Shown: one piece after another, positions 33,330 through 41,619 of the stretch
Layout: each line of letters starts with the position of its first letter
Position numbering within the stretch: the stretch's first letter is position 1
Origin: Lachnospiraceae bacterium
GTDB lineage: Bacteria > Bacillota > Clostridia > Lachnospirales > Lachnospiraceae
Length of the DNA: 41,688 nucleotides
Reading direction: 5' to 3'
Assembly (NCBI GenBank): GCA_017622575.1
Contig: JAGAQU010000029.1
Coordinates: 1-41,688 of the forward strand
Program-made: the position numbers and the translations under genes
The notes under the pieces: model-generated
Told to the model about the DNA's origin: nothing
Seen by the model: the letters and a program-made list of their open reading frames with translations, nothing else
Database searches by the model: none

Positions 33330-35006
33330 ATGTATTGTGACAGCAAAATTTTGATAGGAAAATCGGGAGAAGAGAACGTATACATATATCCCAGGATGGC
33401 AAACCGCCACGGTATGATCGCAGGGGCTACAGGTACCGGGAAGACAGTTACCTTAAAGGTGCTGGCTGAGTCCTTCAGCGACTGTGGTGTGCCTGTTTTT
33501 CTTGCGGATGTGAAGGGTGATCTGGCAGGCATGTGCAGACCCGGAACGGAAAATGAAAATGTAAAGAGCAGAGTGGAAACCATGGGACTTTCCGAGGCAG
33601 GATTTCAGCTTCATTCTTATCCTGTTAATTTCTGGGATGTTTACGGAGAGAAGGGAATGCCTCTTAGAACCACCATTTCGGAGATGGGTCCTCTTCTGTT
33701 ATCCAGAATCCTCGGCTTAAATGATACCCAGTCGGATATTCTGACTGTTATCTTCAAAATTGCGGATGATGAGAACCTTTTGCTTATCGACACCAAGGAT
33801 CTTCGGTCTATGCTGCAGTATGTGGGAGAGAATGCAAAGGAACTGTCACTTACCTACGGCAACATTTCCAAGCAGAGTCTTGGAGCGATCGTCAGGTCGG
33901 TCATTGCCCTGGAAGCGGAAGGCGCAGAATATTTCTTTGGAGAGCCGGCACTCAATATCAATGACTGGCTTTGCACAGACTGCAACGGAAAAGGTGTGAT
34001 CCAGATTCTGGACTGCCAGAAGCTGATCAACAATCCTACTATGTATGCCACCTTTTTGCTGTGGATGATATCCGAACTGTTTGAAACTCTGCCGGAGGCC
34101 GGGGACAGAGAAAAGCCCAAGATGGTATTTTTCTTTGACGAGGCGCATCTTTTGTTTGATTCCGCTCCCAGGGTTCTCCTTGAGAAGATCGAGCAGGTGG
34201 TGAAGCTGATCCGCTCCAAGGGTGTGGGTATCTATTTCATTACACAGAATCCAAAGGATATTCCGGACGGCGTTCTGGGACAGCTTGGAAACAAGATCCA
34301 GCATGCCCTTCATGCCTATACACCGGCAGAACAGAAGGGGGCTAAAGCAGCAGCCCAGTCTTTCCGGGAAAATCCAGAATTTGATACTTATGATACCCTG
34401 ACAAGTCTGGGCATCGGGGAAGCGCTTATCTCTGTTCTGGACGAGGGAGGTGTTCCTACCATTGTAAAGAAATGCAGTATTTTGCCGCCTCAGAGTCAGA
34501 TGGGTGCACTTGACGACGATCTCAGGAAGAATGAAATTCTGAACAATCTTCTCTACAGCAGATATTCGGAGATGATGGACAGAGACTCTGCCTATGAATT
34601 TTTGCAGAGAAAAGCGATCGCCGATGAGGAGAGTGCAAGGAAAGCAGCGGAGGAAGAGGCTTTAAGGAAGCAGCAGGAAAAAGAAGAAGCAGAAGCGGAA
34701 AAACTTCGCCTGAAGGAAGAGGCAGCGGCCGAGAGACAGAGGCAGAGGGAAGAGACAGAAGCGGCCAAGGCCGCAGAAAGGCAGAGGCTGAAGGAGGAAG
34801 CCGCCGCACGGAAAGAGGAAGAGAAGAAAAGGAAAAAGGTACAGTCGGCTGCAAAGAGTGTGGCAAGCTCTGCAGCGGGAACCATCGGCAGGGAGATCGG
34901 AAACACGGTGGGGAAATCGGTCGGAGGAAGCTTTGGCAAGAAGCTCGGCGGCAATGTGGGAGCATCCCTCGGAAGAGGACTTTTAAGCACATTGTTCAAA
35001 TTATAA
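33330..35006 (+). CDS. HerA-like ATPase of the DUF853/YjgR family
   Basis: The 558-residue protein starts with ILIGKSGEENVYIYPRMANR, then Walker A GATGTGKT and FLADVKGDLAGM, the typical opening of the DUF853 (YjgR, HerA C-terminal-like) family. Walker B is VFFFDEAHLLF, followed by GVGIYFITQNPKDIPD and a late arginine-finger-like region. The family consists of hexameric FtsK/HerA-type motors, and its cellular role is not known. The last ~170 residues are a long Lys/Glu/Ala/Arg coiled coil and a glycine-rich tail (GNTVGKSVGGSFGKKLGG). ATG 33330 is preferred: AGGAGG is eight bases upstream, whereas the TTG at 33324 is only two bases from it. A terminator follows at 35044-35074. Confidence 0.9.
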   Translation: MYCDSKILIGKSGEENVYIYPRMANRHGMIAGATGTGKTVTLKVLAESFSDCGVPVFLADVKGDLAGMCRPGTENENVKSRVETMGLSEAGFQLHSYPVNFWDVYGEKGMPLRTTISEMGPLLLSRILGLNDTQSDILTVIFKIADDENLLLIDTKDLRSMLQYVGENAKELSLTYGNISKQSLGAIVRSVIALEAEGAEYFFGEPALNINDWLCTDCNGKGVIQILDCQKLINNPTMYATFLLWMISELFETLPEAGDREKPKMVFFFDEAHLLFDSAPRVLLEKIEQVVKLIRSKGVGIYFITQNPKDIPDGVLGQLGNKIQHALHAYTPAEQKGAKAAAQSFRENPEFDTYDTLTSLGIGEALISVLDEGGVPTIVKKCSILPPQSQMGALDDDLRKNEILNNLLYSRYSEMMDRDSAYEFLQRKAIADEESARKAAEEEALRKQQEKEEAEAEKLRLKEEAAAERQRQREETEAAKAAERQRLKEEAAARKEEEKKRKKVQSAAKSVASSAAGTIGREIGNTVGKSVGGSFGKKLGGNVGASLGRGLLSTLFKL

Positions 35007-35043
35007 AATGACGCGATAAAGATATCGGATACAGATTGGAGGA

Positions 35044-35074
35044 GGAAGCGTTTCTAAGGAAACGCTTCCTTTTT
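35044..35074 (+). terminator. Rho-independent terminator after the HerA-like gene
   Basis: GGAAGCGTTTC (35044-35054) pairs perfectly with GAAACGCTTCC (35059-35069), followed by five T. Confidence 0.92.
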
Positions 35075-35172
35075 GGGTGTTTACAGATGATTTCCCTTAT
35101 GCTATAATCAATCAAAATAGCATATTAATACTATAGGAATTATATAAAACGATGAGTGGAGGAGGATATTTT

Positions 35173-36339
35173 ATGGGGTACAGCATAGAAACAAGATGTC
35201 TGCATCTTGAAGAGAACGAGGCGAAAAGCGATGTGTACGGTGCAGTCAGCTTTCCCATTTATCAGACGGCAACTTTTGCCCATAAAGGAGTAGGACAGAG
35301 TACAGGCTATGATTACAGCAGGCTGCAGAATCCTACGAGAGAGCAGCTGGAAAAGATCGTGGCATCCCTGGAAAAAGGAGTCGATGCCCTTGCATTTGCG
35401 AGCGGAATGGCAGCCATTGCCACACTGATGGAGCTGTTTGAACCGGGCGATCATCTGGTAGTGGATGCCGATCTGTACGGAGGCAGTATCCGTCTTTTCC
35501 AGAATATCAGTGAGAAGAACGGGATCGAGATCACCAGCATTGATTTCTGGGAAGAAGATGTGTCCCAATATATTACGGATAAAACAAAAGCGATTTACAT
35601 AGAAACGCCCACCAATCCTATGATGAATGTGACGGATATCAGGAAACTTGCGGAGTTTACAAAGAGCAGGAACCTGATGCTGATCGTGGATAATACCTTT
35701 TTGTCTCCGTATTTCCAGAATCCTCTGGAGCTTGGCGCAGATGTGGTGGTGCACAGCGGTACCAAGTATCTTGGCGGACACAATGACACCATTGCCGGGT
35801 TCCTTGTGACCAATAAGGAAATCATCAGTGAAAGACTGCGGTTTGTGATTAAGACGACGGGAGCCGGCCTTTCTCCTTTCGACAGTTGGCTGATCCTTCG
35901 GGGAATCAAGACACTTGCTCTTCGCATGGAGCGGGCGCAGGAAAATGCCATTGCTCTTGTGGACTGGTTAAAAGAGCAGAAGAGAGTGACAAAAGTGATC
36001 TACCCGGGACTGCCTGAGCACCCCGGCTACGAGATCATGAAAAAGCAGGCAAGAGGCTTTGGCGGTATGCTGACCTTTGAGGTGGATTCCAGGGAATTTG
36101 CCCTTTCTGTATTAAACCATGTGAAGTTGATCCAGTTTGCGGAGAGCCTTGGCGGAACGGAAAGTCTGATCACCTATCCCATTACCCAGACCCATGCGGA
36201 CGTGCCACCGGATAAGCTTGCGGCAAACGGAATCACTGACAGGATCTTAAGAATGTCAGTGGGAATTGAAAGCAAAGAGGATTTAACAGAAGAACTGGAA
36301 CGTGTATTTACACTTGCGGAGGAAGAACTGCATGGCTGA
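35173..36339 (+). CDS. Trans-sulfuration PLP enzyme (cystathionine gamma-synthase/lyase family)
   Basis: The 388-residue enzyme belongs to the Cys/Met metabolism PLP family. Motifs are YDYSRLQNPTR (47-57), FASGMAAIATL near 75, IVDNTFLSPY with Asp173 under the cofactor ring, and VVHSGTKYLGGHND with the PLP lysine Lys198. Near the C-terminus is LAESLGGTESLI-like FAESLGGTESLITYP. It could be a cystathionine gamma-synthase, gamma-lyase, O-acetylhomoserine sulfhydrylase or methionine gamma-lyase; the sequence alone does not decide. The start at 35173 has GGAGG about eight bases upstream, better than 35152. The following PatB-type lyase overlaps by eight bases, which makes a cystathionine-to-homocysteine route (synthase then lyase) likely. 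Confidence 0.9.
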   Translation: MGYSIETRCLHLEENEAKSDVYGAVSFPIYQTATFAHKGVGQSTGYDYSRLQNPTREQLEKIVASLEKGVDALAFASGMAAIATLMELFEPGDHLVVDADLYGGSIRLFQNISEKNGIEITSIDFWEEDVSQYITDKTKAIYIETPTNPMMNVTDIRKLAEFTKSRNLMLIVDNTFLSPYFQNPLELGADVVVHSGTKYLGGHNDTIAGFLVTNKEIISERLRFVIKTTGAGLSPFDSWLILRGIKTLALRMERAQENAIALVDWLKEQKRVTKVIYPGLPEHPGYEIMKKQARGFGGMLTFEVDSREFALSVLNHVKLIQFAESLGGTESLITYPITQTHADVPPDKLAANGITDRILRMSVGIESKEDLTEELERVFTLAEEELHG

Positions 36340-37516
36340 GAGAAATCTTGATTTTGACAAAGTAGCCGACAGAAAAAATACAAGCTGTCTGAAATATGAT
36401 TTTGCGGTAAAGAGAGGCATGCCGGCGGATATCCTTCCTTTATGGGTAGCGGATATGGATTTTAAGACCTCATCCTATATACAGGATGCCGTTGCTGCCC
36501 AGGCAGAGCATGGTATTTACGGTTATACGGAATCGGGGGACAGCTATTTTGAGGCAGTTCAATCATGGTTTTTTACCCATTATGACTGGAAGGTGGAAGA
36601 GAAATGGCTGGTAAAGACTCCCGGAGTTGTCTTTGCCCTGGCGATGGCGGTGCAGGCATTTACGCAGGAGAACGATGCGGTGATGATCCAGCAGCCGGTC
36701 TACTATCCTTTCAGCGGTGTCATTAAGGATAACGGCAGAAGAATCATTGACAACACGCTTGTCCAGGATGAAGCGGGAAGCTATCATATGGATCTTGCGG
36801 ATTTTGAGAAAAAAATTGTAAAAGAGAAGGTAAAGCTCTTTTTCCTTTGCAATCCGCATAATCCGGTTGGGCGTGCATGGAATCGTGAGGAACTGGAGAA
36901 GATTGGCGATATCTGTTACAGGCATCATGTGCTGATCGTCAGCGATGAGATTCATGCTGATTTTGTATATAATAGAAAGCATCAGGTGCTCGCTAATCTG
37001 AAAAAGGAATACGAGGAGATCACCATTACCTGCACGGCTCCCAGTAAGACCTTTAATATTGCAGGACTGCAGGTGTCCAATATTTTTATTCCCGATAATC
37101 AATTACGGCACAGGTTTAAAAGGCAGATCGCGGCATCCGGCTACAGTCAGCTGAATGCGGCAGGACTTGTTGCCTGTGAGGCCGCCTATCGCTATGGGGA
37201 AGAGTGGTATAGCGGTGTGAAAGCTTATATCCGGGAAAACATTTCTTTTACAAAGAAGTTTTTGGAGGAGCGTATTCCCAAAGTGAAGATGCTTGAGCCG
37301 GAGGGTACTTATCTGGTATGGGTGGACTTCAGAGCCCTGGGTCTTTCCAATCGGGAGCTGGAGGATCTGATCATTCACAAAGCAGGGCTCTGGCTTGACA
37401 GCGGGGCGATTTTCGGAGCCGCGGGAGAGGGCTTCCAGAGGATCAATGTGGCCTGTCCCAGAGTGACGCTTCAGACGGCGCTTGAAAAAATAGAAACGGC
37501 AGTGAACAATTTGTAA
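36332..37516 (+). CDS. MalY/PatB-type cystathionine beta-lyase (C-S lyase)
   Basis: The 394-residue fold-type I PLP enzyme starts FDKVADRKNTSCLKYDF and has LPLWVADMDF (35-44), the marker of the PatB/MalY group. CNPHNPVGR (173-181), VSDEIHADF with Asp205, and APSKTFNIAGLQ with PLP lysine Lys239 follow. These enzymes cleave cystathionine to homocysteine, pyruvate and ammonia, or act on other C-S bonds. The start at 36332 lies inside the end of the preceding gene, with GGAGGA upstream. The longer frame from 36302 is rejected because the extra residues belong to that overlap. A terminator follows at 37527-37570. Confidence 0.92.
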   Translation: MAERNLDFDKVADRKNTSCLKYDFAVKRGMPADILPLWVADMDFKTSSYIQDAVAAQAEHGIYGYTESGDSYFEAVQSWFFTHYDWKVEEKWLVKTPGVVFALAMAVQAFTQENDAVMIQQPVYYPFSGVIKDNGRRIIDNTLVQDEAGSYHMDLADFEKKIVKEKVKLFFLCNPHNPVGRAWNREELEKIGDICYRHHVLIVSDEIHADFVYNRKHQVLANLKKEYEEITITCTAPSKTFNIAGLQVSNIFIPDNQLRHRFKRQIAASGYSQLNAAGLVACEAAYRYGEEWYSGVKAYIRENISFTKKFLEERIPKVKMLEPEGTYLVWVDFRALGLSNRELEDLIIHKAGLWLDSGAIFGAAGEGFQRINVACPRVTLQTALEKIETAVNNL

Positions 37517-37526
37517 AATGGGATAC

Positions 37527-37570
37527 ATAGCATCGGAACATGAAGTTGTCATGATCCGGTGCTATTTTTT
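37527..37570 (+). terminator. Rho-independent terminator after the PatB-type gene
   Basis: ATAGCATCGGA (37527-37537) pairs with TCCGGTGCTAT (37555-37565), with one G-T pair and an inner CATGA/TCATG helix. Six T follow. Confidence 0.85.
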
Positions 37571-37608
37571 ACTGTAAAAAAATCTGTAAAAAAATATTAA
37601 AAATACTA

Positions 37609-37681
37609 TTGACAAATGATTTTCTGTCGGTTAGTATAATATCAACAACAAAACATAGTATTCCCACCTACAAAGTAGGAA
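37609..37681 (+). promoter_or_regulatory. cysK promoter and CCTAC-AAA-GTAGG dyad
   Basis: TTGACA (37609-37614) is followed by TAGTAT (37632-37637, spacer 17) overlapping a perfect TATAAT (37635-37640, spacer 20). CCTAC (37667-37671) and GTAGG (37675-37679) with flanking TTCC/GGAA form a dyad just downstream of the probable start. Its look resembles sites of Rrf2-family cysteine regulators (CymR type); that assignment is inference. Confidence 0.6.
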
Positions 37682-37698
37682 ATAAGAGGAGAGGAAAA

Positions 37699-37746
37699 AT
37701 GAGACATAGAAAACGAATGTGTTGCTGCAGCAAAGGGCGATGTTAA
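37699..37746 (+). CDS. Cys-rich 15-residue leader peptide upstream of cysK
   Basis: The ORF reads [15 protein letters not shown], then TAA. It has a very strong ribosome site (AGGAGAGGAAAA directly before ATG 37699), better than many full genes here. Four of fifteen codons are cysteine, three of them consecutive, and five are Arg or Lys. It lies in the cysK leader, 94 bases before the cysK start. The Cys codons fall in a perfect palindrome, TTGCTGCAGCAA (37722-37733). Ribosome stalling when Cys-tRNA is scarce could control cysK. No terminator was found between it and cysK, so the mechanism may be translational or Rho-linked. Confidence 0.72.
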   Translation: MRHRKRMCCCSKGRC

Positions 37747-37840
37747 TCAGATTACAGAAATAGAACAGAGGATGGTTACATACCGTATAGGAATAGGAAA
37801 TGAGATAAATGATATTTTAAAAAATCAGGAGGAAATGAAA

Positions 37841-38779
37841 ATGAGTAAAATTAAGGAAAGTTCATTAGAGTTAATTGGAGGAACACCGATTCTGAAACTG
37901 AATCGTTATACAGAAAAAGCAGGCGTGAAGGACGCTACCATTCTTGCCAAGCTGGAGTATTTAAATCCGGCAGGTTCCGTGAAGGATCGTATTGCGCTGG
38001 CAATGATTGAAGATGCGGAAAAGAAAGGTATTTTAAAACCGGGAGCAACTATTATCGAGCCCACTTCAGGAAACACAGGAATCGGTCTTGCAGCTGTTGC
38101 GGCGGCAAAGGGATATAAGACTATTCTTACCCTTCCCGAGACCATGAGTGTTGAGAGAAGAAATCTTTTAAAAGCATATGGAGCACAGCTGGTATTGACA
38201 GAAGGTGCCAAGGGTATGAAGGGTGCCATCGCCAAGGCGGAGGAGTTAAAAGAAGCAACACCCGGTGCAGTGATCTTAGGTCAGTTCGTAAATCCTGCAA
38301 ACCCTGCCGTTCACAAAGCTACCACAGGCCCTGAAATTTGGGAGCAGACAGACGGAAAGGTAGATATCTTTGTGGCGGGTGTCGGTACCGGCGGAACGAT
38401 TACCGGTGTGGGTGAATATCTGAAATCTCAGAACCCCAATGTGAAGGTTGTGGCTGTAGAACCGGCAACCAGCCCCGTATTATCCAAAGGAACGCCGGGA
38501 CCTCACAAGATTCAGGGTATCGGAGCCGGATTTGTGCCTGATGTATTGAATACAAAGATTTTTGATGAAGTCATCACGATAGAAAACGACGATGCATTTG
38601 CGGAAGGAAAGGCATTTGCAGTCAGTGAAGGTATTCTGGTAGGTATATCTTCCGGTGCAGCGCTTAAAGCAGCCTCCATTCTTGCATCCAGACCCGAGAA
38701 CAAAGGGAAGACAATCGTGGCGTTGCTTCCTGACTCAGGTGACAGATATCTGTCCACACCTTTGTTTGCAAATGAATAA
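37841..38779 (+). CDS. cysK: Cysteine synthase A (O-acetylserine sulfhydrylase)
   Basis: The 312-residue PLP enzyme (fold type II) makes cysteine from O-acetylserine and sulfide. Motifs are [13 protein letters not shown] (10-22), [12 protein letters not shown] with PLP lysine Lys48, the substrate loop [11 protein letters not shown], the phosphate loop [12 protein letters not shown], and the C-terminal [11 protein letters not shown]. The length is normal. The start at 37841 is chosen because AGGAGG (37827-37832) is eight bases upstream and the family starts here; the longer frame from 37772 adds residues with no homology. The gene has its own promoter and a ~195-base leader with a Cys-rich peptide. 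It follows the trans-sulfuration pair, giving a sulfur amino acid cluster. Confidence 0.95.
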   Translation: MSKIKESSLELIGGTPILKLNRYTEKAGVKDATILAKLEYLNPAGSVKDRIALAMIEDAEKKGILKPGATIIEPTSGNTGIGLAAVAAAKGYKTILTLPETMSVERRNLLKAYGAQLVLTEGAKGMKGAIAKAEELKEATPGAVILGQFVNPANPAVHKATTGPEIWEQTDGKVDIFVAGVGTGGTITGVGEYLKSQNPNVKVVAVEPATSPVLSKGTPGPHKIQGIGAGFVPDVLNTKIFDEVITIENDDAFAEGKAFAVSEGILVGISSGAALKAASILASRPENKGKTIVALLPDSGDRYLSTPLFANE

Positions 38780-38815
38780 TAAGGGTTGAAAGTTCAGACC
38801 GATTAGGATAATATT

Positions 38816-38845
38816 AAAAGCGCAAATTTACAGTTTGCGCTTTTT
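38816..38845 (+). terminator. Rho-independent terminator after cysK
   Basis: AAAAGCGCAAA (38816-38826) pairs with TTTGCGCTTTT (38834-38844), followed by T. It ends only 19 bases before the next start codon. Confidence 0.85.
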
Positions 38846-38863
38846 ACATGTGGAGATAAAATT

Positions 38864-39481
38864 ATGAGAAATCCTTTAAATTACCAAATGACGGAGTATG
38901 ATTGCGGTCCCACTTCCATGGCGAATGCCATCAGCTTTCTGTTTAAACGAGAAGAAATTTCACCGGATATTCCGAAATACATTATGCAATACTGCATGGA
39001 TGCCTATAATAGCAAGGGAGAAGCCTATAAGAGCGGCACCACCTGCTATGCCATGGATTTTCTGGCAAGCTGGCTGAACCATTTCGGGAAAGTGAGGAAA
39101 TTTCCCATTCACTGTGAGATGATCAAAGGGGAGGAGGTCTATATCGGACAAAATTCCAGAATTGTCTCCTGTCTTCAGCAGAAAGGAGCAGTGGTGGCAA
39201 AGGTCATGCTTGGGTGCGGTCATTATGTGCTTCTCACCGGTATGGAGGGTGAATATATTGATCTTTTTGACCCTTATTTTCGCCAGAAGCCATTTCATCA
39301 GGATGGGGTCACGATGATATGGGATGAGCCCAAAAAGCGTAATCGCCGGGTGCATAAGGATCTATTAAACAGCACCGGAAAGGGACTATATGCGTTCAGC
39401 AGTATCGACTGGAGAGAAAGTGTGCTGATTTACAACTGCAATACCAGACAGACCATGGACCAAATCGAGTACTTTATTTAG
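38864..39481 (+). CDS. Peptidase C39-like protein, stand-alone
   Basis: The 205-residue protein has the papain-like C39 layout: Gln8 and Cys14 in YQMTEYDCGPTSMANA, His120 in GCGHYVLLTG, and Asp136 in DLFDPYF. Classical C39 domains are fused to ABC exporters and cut bacteriocin leaders at a double-glycine site. Here the domain is alone, without signal peptide, membrane segment or ABC partner, so a cytoplasmic peptidase or bacteriocin-unrelated role is likely. The C-terminal part (about 145-205) is specific to this group and unknown. A short spacing from the cysK terminator and eight bases to the next gene (39489 region) suggest a transcript with the TcdA-type and TtcA-type genes. Confidence 0.8.
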   Translation: MRNPLNYQMTEYDCGPTSMANAISFLFKREEISPDIPKYIMQYCMDAYNSKGEAYKSGTTCYAMDFLASWLNHFGKVRKFPIHCEMIKGEEVYIGQNSRIVSCLQQKGAVVAKVMLGCGHYVLLTGMEGEYIDLFDPYFRQKPFHQDGVTMIWDEPKKRNRRVHKDLLNSTGKGLYAFSSIDWRESVLIYNCNTRQTMDQIEYFI

Positions 39482-39491
39482 GAGAAAAGTG

Positions 39492-40253
39492 ATGTTAAAT
39501 CAATTTTCAAGAACAGAATTACTGATAGGGAAAGAGGCTTTGGAGCGCCTTTCTAAAGCACATGTCGCTGTTTTCGGGATAGGCGGTGTTGGCGGATATG
39601 TGGTGGAAGCCCTGGTACGGAGCGGTATCGGAGCCTATGATCTGATCGATGATGACAAGGTGTGCTTAACAAACTTAAACCGTCAGATCATTGCCACAAG
39701 AGATACCATAGGACGACATAAGGTGGAGGTCATGAGAGAGAGAATTCTTTCCATCAATCCGGATGCGGAAGTGACGACACACCGGTGTTTTTATCTTCCC
39801 GAAAACGCGCAGGATTTTGATTTTTCATCCTATGATTATGTGGTGGATGCCGTGGACACAGTGACAGCCAAGCTTGAAATAGTGATGCGGGCGAAGGAGA
39901 GTAATATTCCTGTTATCAGCTGCATGGGTGTGGGCAATAAGCTAAATCCTACACAGCTTGAAATTGCAGATATCTACAAGACAAGTGTCTGTCCCCTTGC
40001 CAAGGTGATGCGAAGGGAACTGCGAAAGCGCGGAGTGGATAAACTGAAGGTTTTGTATTCTAAAGAAGAACCCATCACTCCATTGGACGATTCCGAAGAT
40101 ACCTGCAGGGAACATTGCGTCTGTCCTCCGGGAACAACACGTAAATGTACGCAAAGAAGAGCCATTCCGGGAAGCATTTCATTTGTACCCTCTGCTGCGG
40201 GACTGATCATTGCATCGGAAGTGGTGAAGGATCTTGCAGGAATCAATAGATAG
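39492..40253 (+). CDS. TcdA-type E1-like enzyme (tRNA threonylcarbamoyladenosine dehydratase family)
   Basis: The 253-residue ThiF/MoeB/HesA-fold enzyme starts NQFSRTELLIGKEALERLS, with ATP-binding GIGGVGG (29-35), LIDDDKVCLTNLNRQ (51-65) and YVVDAVDTVTAK. These fit TcdA (CsdL), which turns the t6A modification of tRNA into its cyclic form using ATP. A cysteine-rich stretch, EDTCREHCVCPPGTTRKC, sits late (about 201-218). The ATG at 39492 is used, with AGGAG seven bases upstream; the GTG at 39489 is too close. The next gene is a TtcA-type tRNA sulfurtransferase fused to rhodanese, so both may act in tRNA modification. Confidence 0.88.
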   Translation: MLNQFSRTELLIGKEALERLSKAHVAVFGIGGVGGYVVEALVRSGIGAYDLIDDDKVCLTNLNRQIIATRDTIGRHKVEVMRERILSINPDAEVTTHRCFYLPENAQDFDFSSYDYVVDAVDTVTAKLEIVMRAKESNIPVISCMGVGNKLNPTQLEIADIYKTSVCPLAKVMRRELRKRGVDKLKVLYSKEEPITPLDDSEDTCREHCVCPPGTTRKCTQRRAIPGSISFVPSAAGLIIASEVVKDLAGINR

Positions 40254-40268
40254 ATAAGGACGAAAACA

Positions 40269-41435
40269 ATGGACAGAAAAACAATAGAAGATCTGGAACG
40301 GGACGACAGGGACAAACTGGTAATAGACATCAGAAGTAAAGAGGATTTTGATAAGGAAACGTACCCCGGTGCCATCAATATTTACTGGGAAGAATTTCGC
40401 GATCATCTTGATCAGGTGCCAAAGGACAGACCGGTATACCTGATCTGTTATACGGGACAGAGGAGTGATGAGATCGCAGCGGAGCTTTCGGAGGAAGGAT
40501 ATGAGATCTACAGTATTGAAGAAGGCTTTCGCGCTTATCTTCGCATGAAGCTTCACAGTCTCCTGCAAAAGGAGGATGTGATGGCGGACAGATGTAAGGA
40601 TGTGGAGCGCAGCATTGTAAAAAAGTTCCGCAAAGAAATCTGGCGTAAGTTTACCAAAGCGATCAACGAGTACGAACTGATTCAGGATGGGGACAAGATT
40701 GCGGTCTGTATTTCCGGGGGCAAGGATTCCATGCTGATGGCCAAGCTTTTTCAGGAACTGGAACGTCACGGAAGAAAAAATTTTGAGGTCGTATATCTGG
40801 TGATGAACCCCGGCTACAACGAGCTCAACTACCAGACGATTTTAAATAATGCAAAGCTTCTTGAAGTGCCCATCACCGTGTTTCAGACAGAGATTTTTGA
40901 CACGGTTGCCGATATTACCGATTCTCCCTGCTATCTGTGTGCCAGAATGCGGCGGGGATACCTGTACAGCAAGGCAAAAGAGCTGGGTTGCAACAAGATT
41001 GCGCTGGGACATCATTTCGATGATGTGATCGAGACCATTCTCATGGGAATGATGTACGGAGGACAGGTTCAGACCATGATGCCGAAGCTTCACAGCACCA
41101 ATTTCGAGGGAATGGAGCTGATCCGTCCGCTGTATCTGATTCGTGAGGAGGACATCATCAAGTGGATGCACTACAATGAGCTCCACTTTATCCAGTGCGC
41201 CTGCCGCTTTACGGAGAGCTGCGCTTCCTGCGGCGGTACGGAAAAGGGCTCCAAGCGGGCAGAGATCAAGGAGCTGATCAGAGAACTCAGACAGAGAAGT
41301 CCCCATATTGAGAAAAACATTTTCAGGAGTGTGGAGAATGTAAACTTAAGTACCGTGATCGCCTACAAGGAAAAAGGTGTGAAGCATCACTTTCTGGACG
41401 CCTACGATGAAACGGCAGGAACAGAGGAAGACTGA
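40269..41435 (+). CDS. Rhodanese domain fused to TtcA-type ATP-pyrophosphatase (tRNA thiolation)
   Basis: Residues 1-100 form a rhodanese domain with active Cys60 in LICYTGQRS, which can carry persulfide sulfur. From ~110 on is a TtcA-type enzyme: PP-loop SGGKDS (149-154), CYLCARMRRG with Cys221/Cys224, LGHHFDDVIET, and a late cysteine group (CACRFTESCASCGG). TtcA enzymes put sulfur on cytidine 32 of tRNA with a 4Fe-4S cluster. The fusion suggests that the rhodanese delivers sulfur in cis. A strong internal ribosome site, AAAAGGAGG (40567-40575), is five bases before ATG 40581 (Met105), so the TtcA part alone may also be made. A terminator follows at 41456-41490. Confidence 0.9.
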   Translation: MDRKTIEDLERDDRDKLVIDIRSKEDFDKETYPGAINIYWEEFRDHLDQVPKDRPVYLICYTGQRSDEIAAELSEEGYEIYSIEEGFRAYLRMKLHSLLQKEDVMADRCKDVERSIVKKFRKEIWRKFTKAINEYELIQDGDKIAVCISGGKDSMLMAKLFQELERHGRKNFEVVYLVMNPGYNELNYQTILNNAKLLEVPITVFQTEIFDTVADITDSPCYLCARMRRGYLYSKAKELGCNKIALGHHFDDVIETILMGMMYGGQVQTMMPKLHSTNFEGMELIRPLYLIREEDIIKWMHYNELHFIQCACRFTESCASCGGTEKGSKRAEIKELIRELRQRSPHIEKNIFRSVENVNLSTVIAYKEKGVKHHFLDAYDETAGTEED

Positions 41436-41455
41436 GACAGACAGTAGTGAATACG

Positions 41456-41490
41456 AAGACCGCCGCGGATAAACGCAGCGGTCTTTTTTT
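41456..41490 (+). terminator. Rho-independent terminator after the rhodanese-TtcA gene
   Basis: AAGACCGC (41456-41463) pairs with GCGGTCTT (41478-41485), followed by more T (to 41490). Confidence 0.88.
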
Positions 41491-41530
41491 GCATCTTACC
41501 GCGTGAAAAGTGCAGCCTGCCCCAAATTCC

Positions 41531-41581
41531 TTGCTTTTGTCATCAAAAAAATATATAGTTGGTTCAAAGAGATGGTTCAAA
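41531..41581 (+). promoter_or_regulatory. Promoter and direct repeat before the right-edge gene
   Basis: TTGCTT (41531-41536), a 17-base spacer and TATAGT (41554-41559) make a promoter. TGGTTCAAA is repeated at 41560-41568 and 41573-41581, 13 bases apart, just past the -10. It may be the gene's own LytTR site. Confidence 0.5.
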
Positions 41582-41619
41582 AAAACGGGAGAGCCGGGAA
41601 GACCGGAATGGAAGAGAAC

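Noticed and set aside
37641..37840. Cysteine T-box riboswitch before cysK
   Set aside because: The leader is short, and there is no TGGNACCGCG-like antiterminator motif and no terminator.
37772..37840. Longer N-terminus of cysteine synthase from ATG 37772
   Set aside because: The extra residues have no family match and the AGGAGG site points to ATG 37841.
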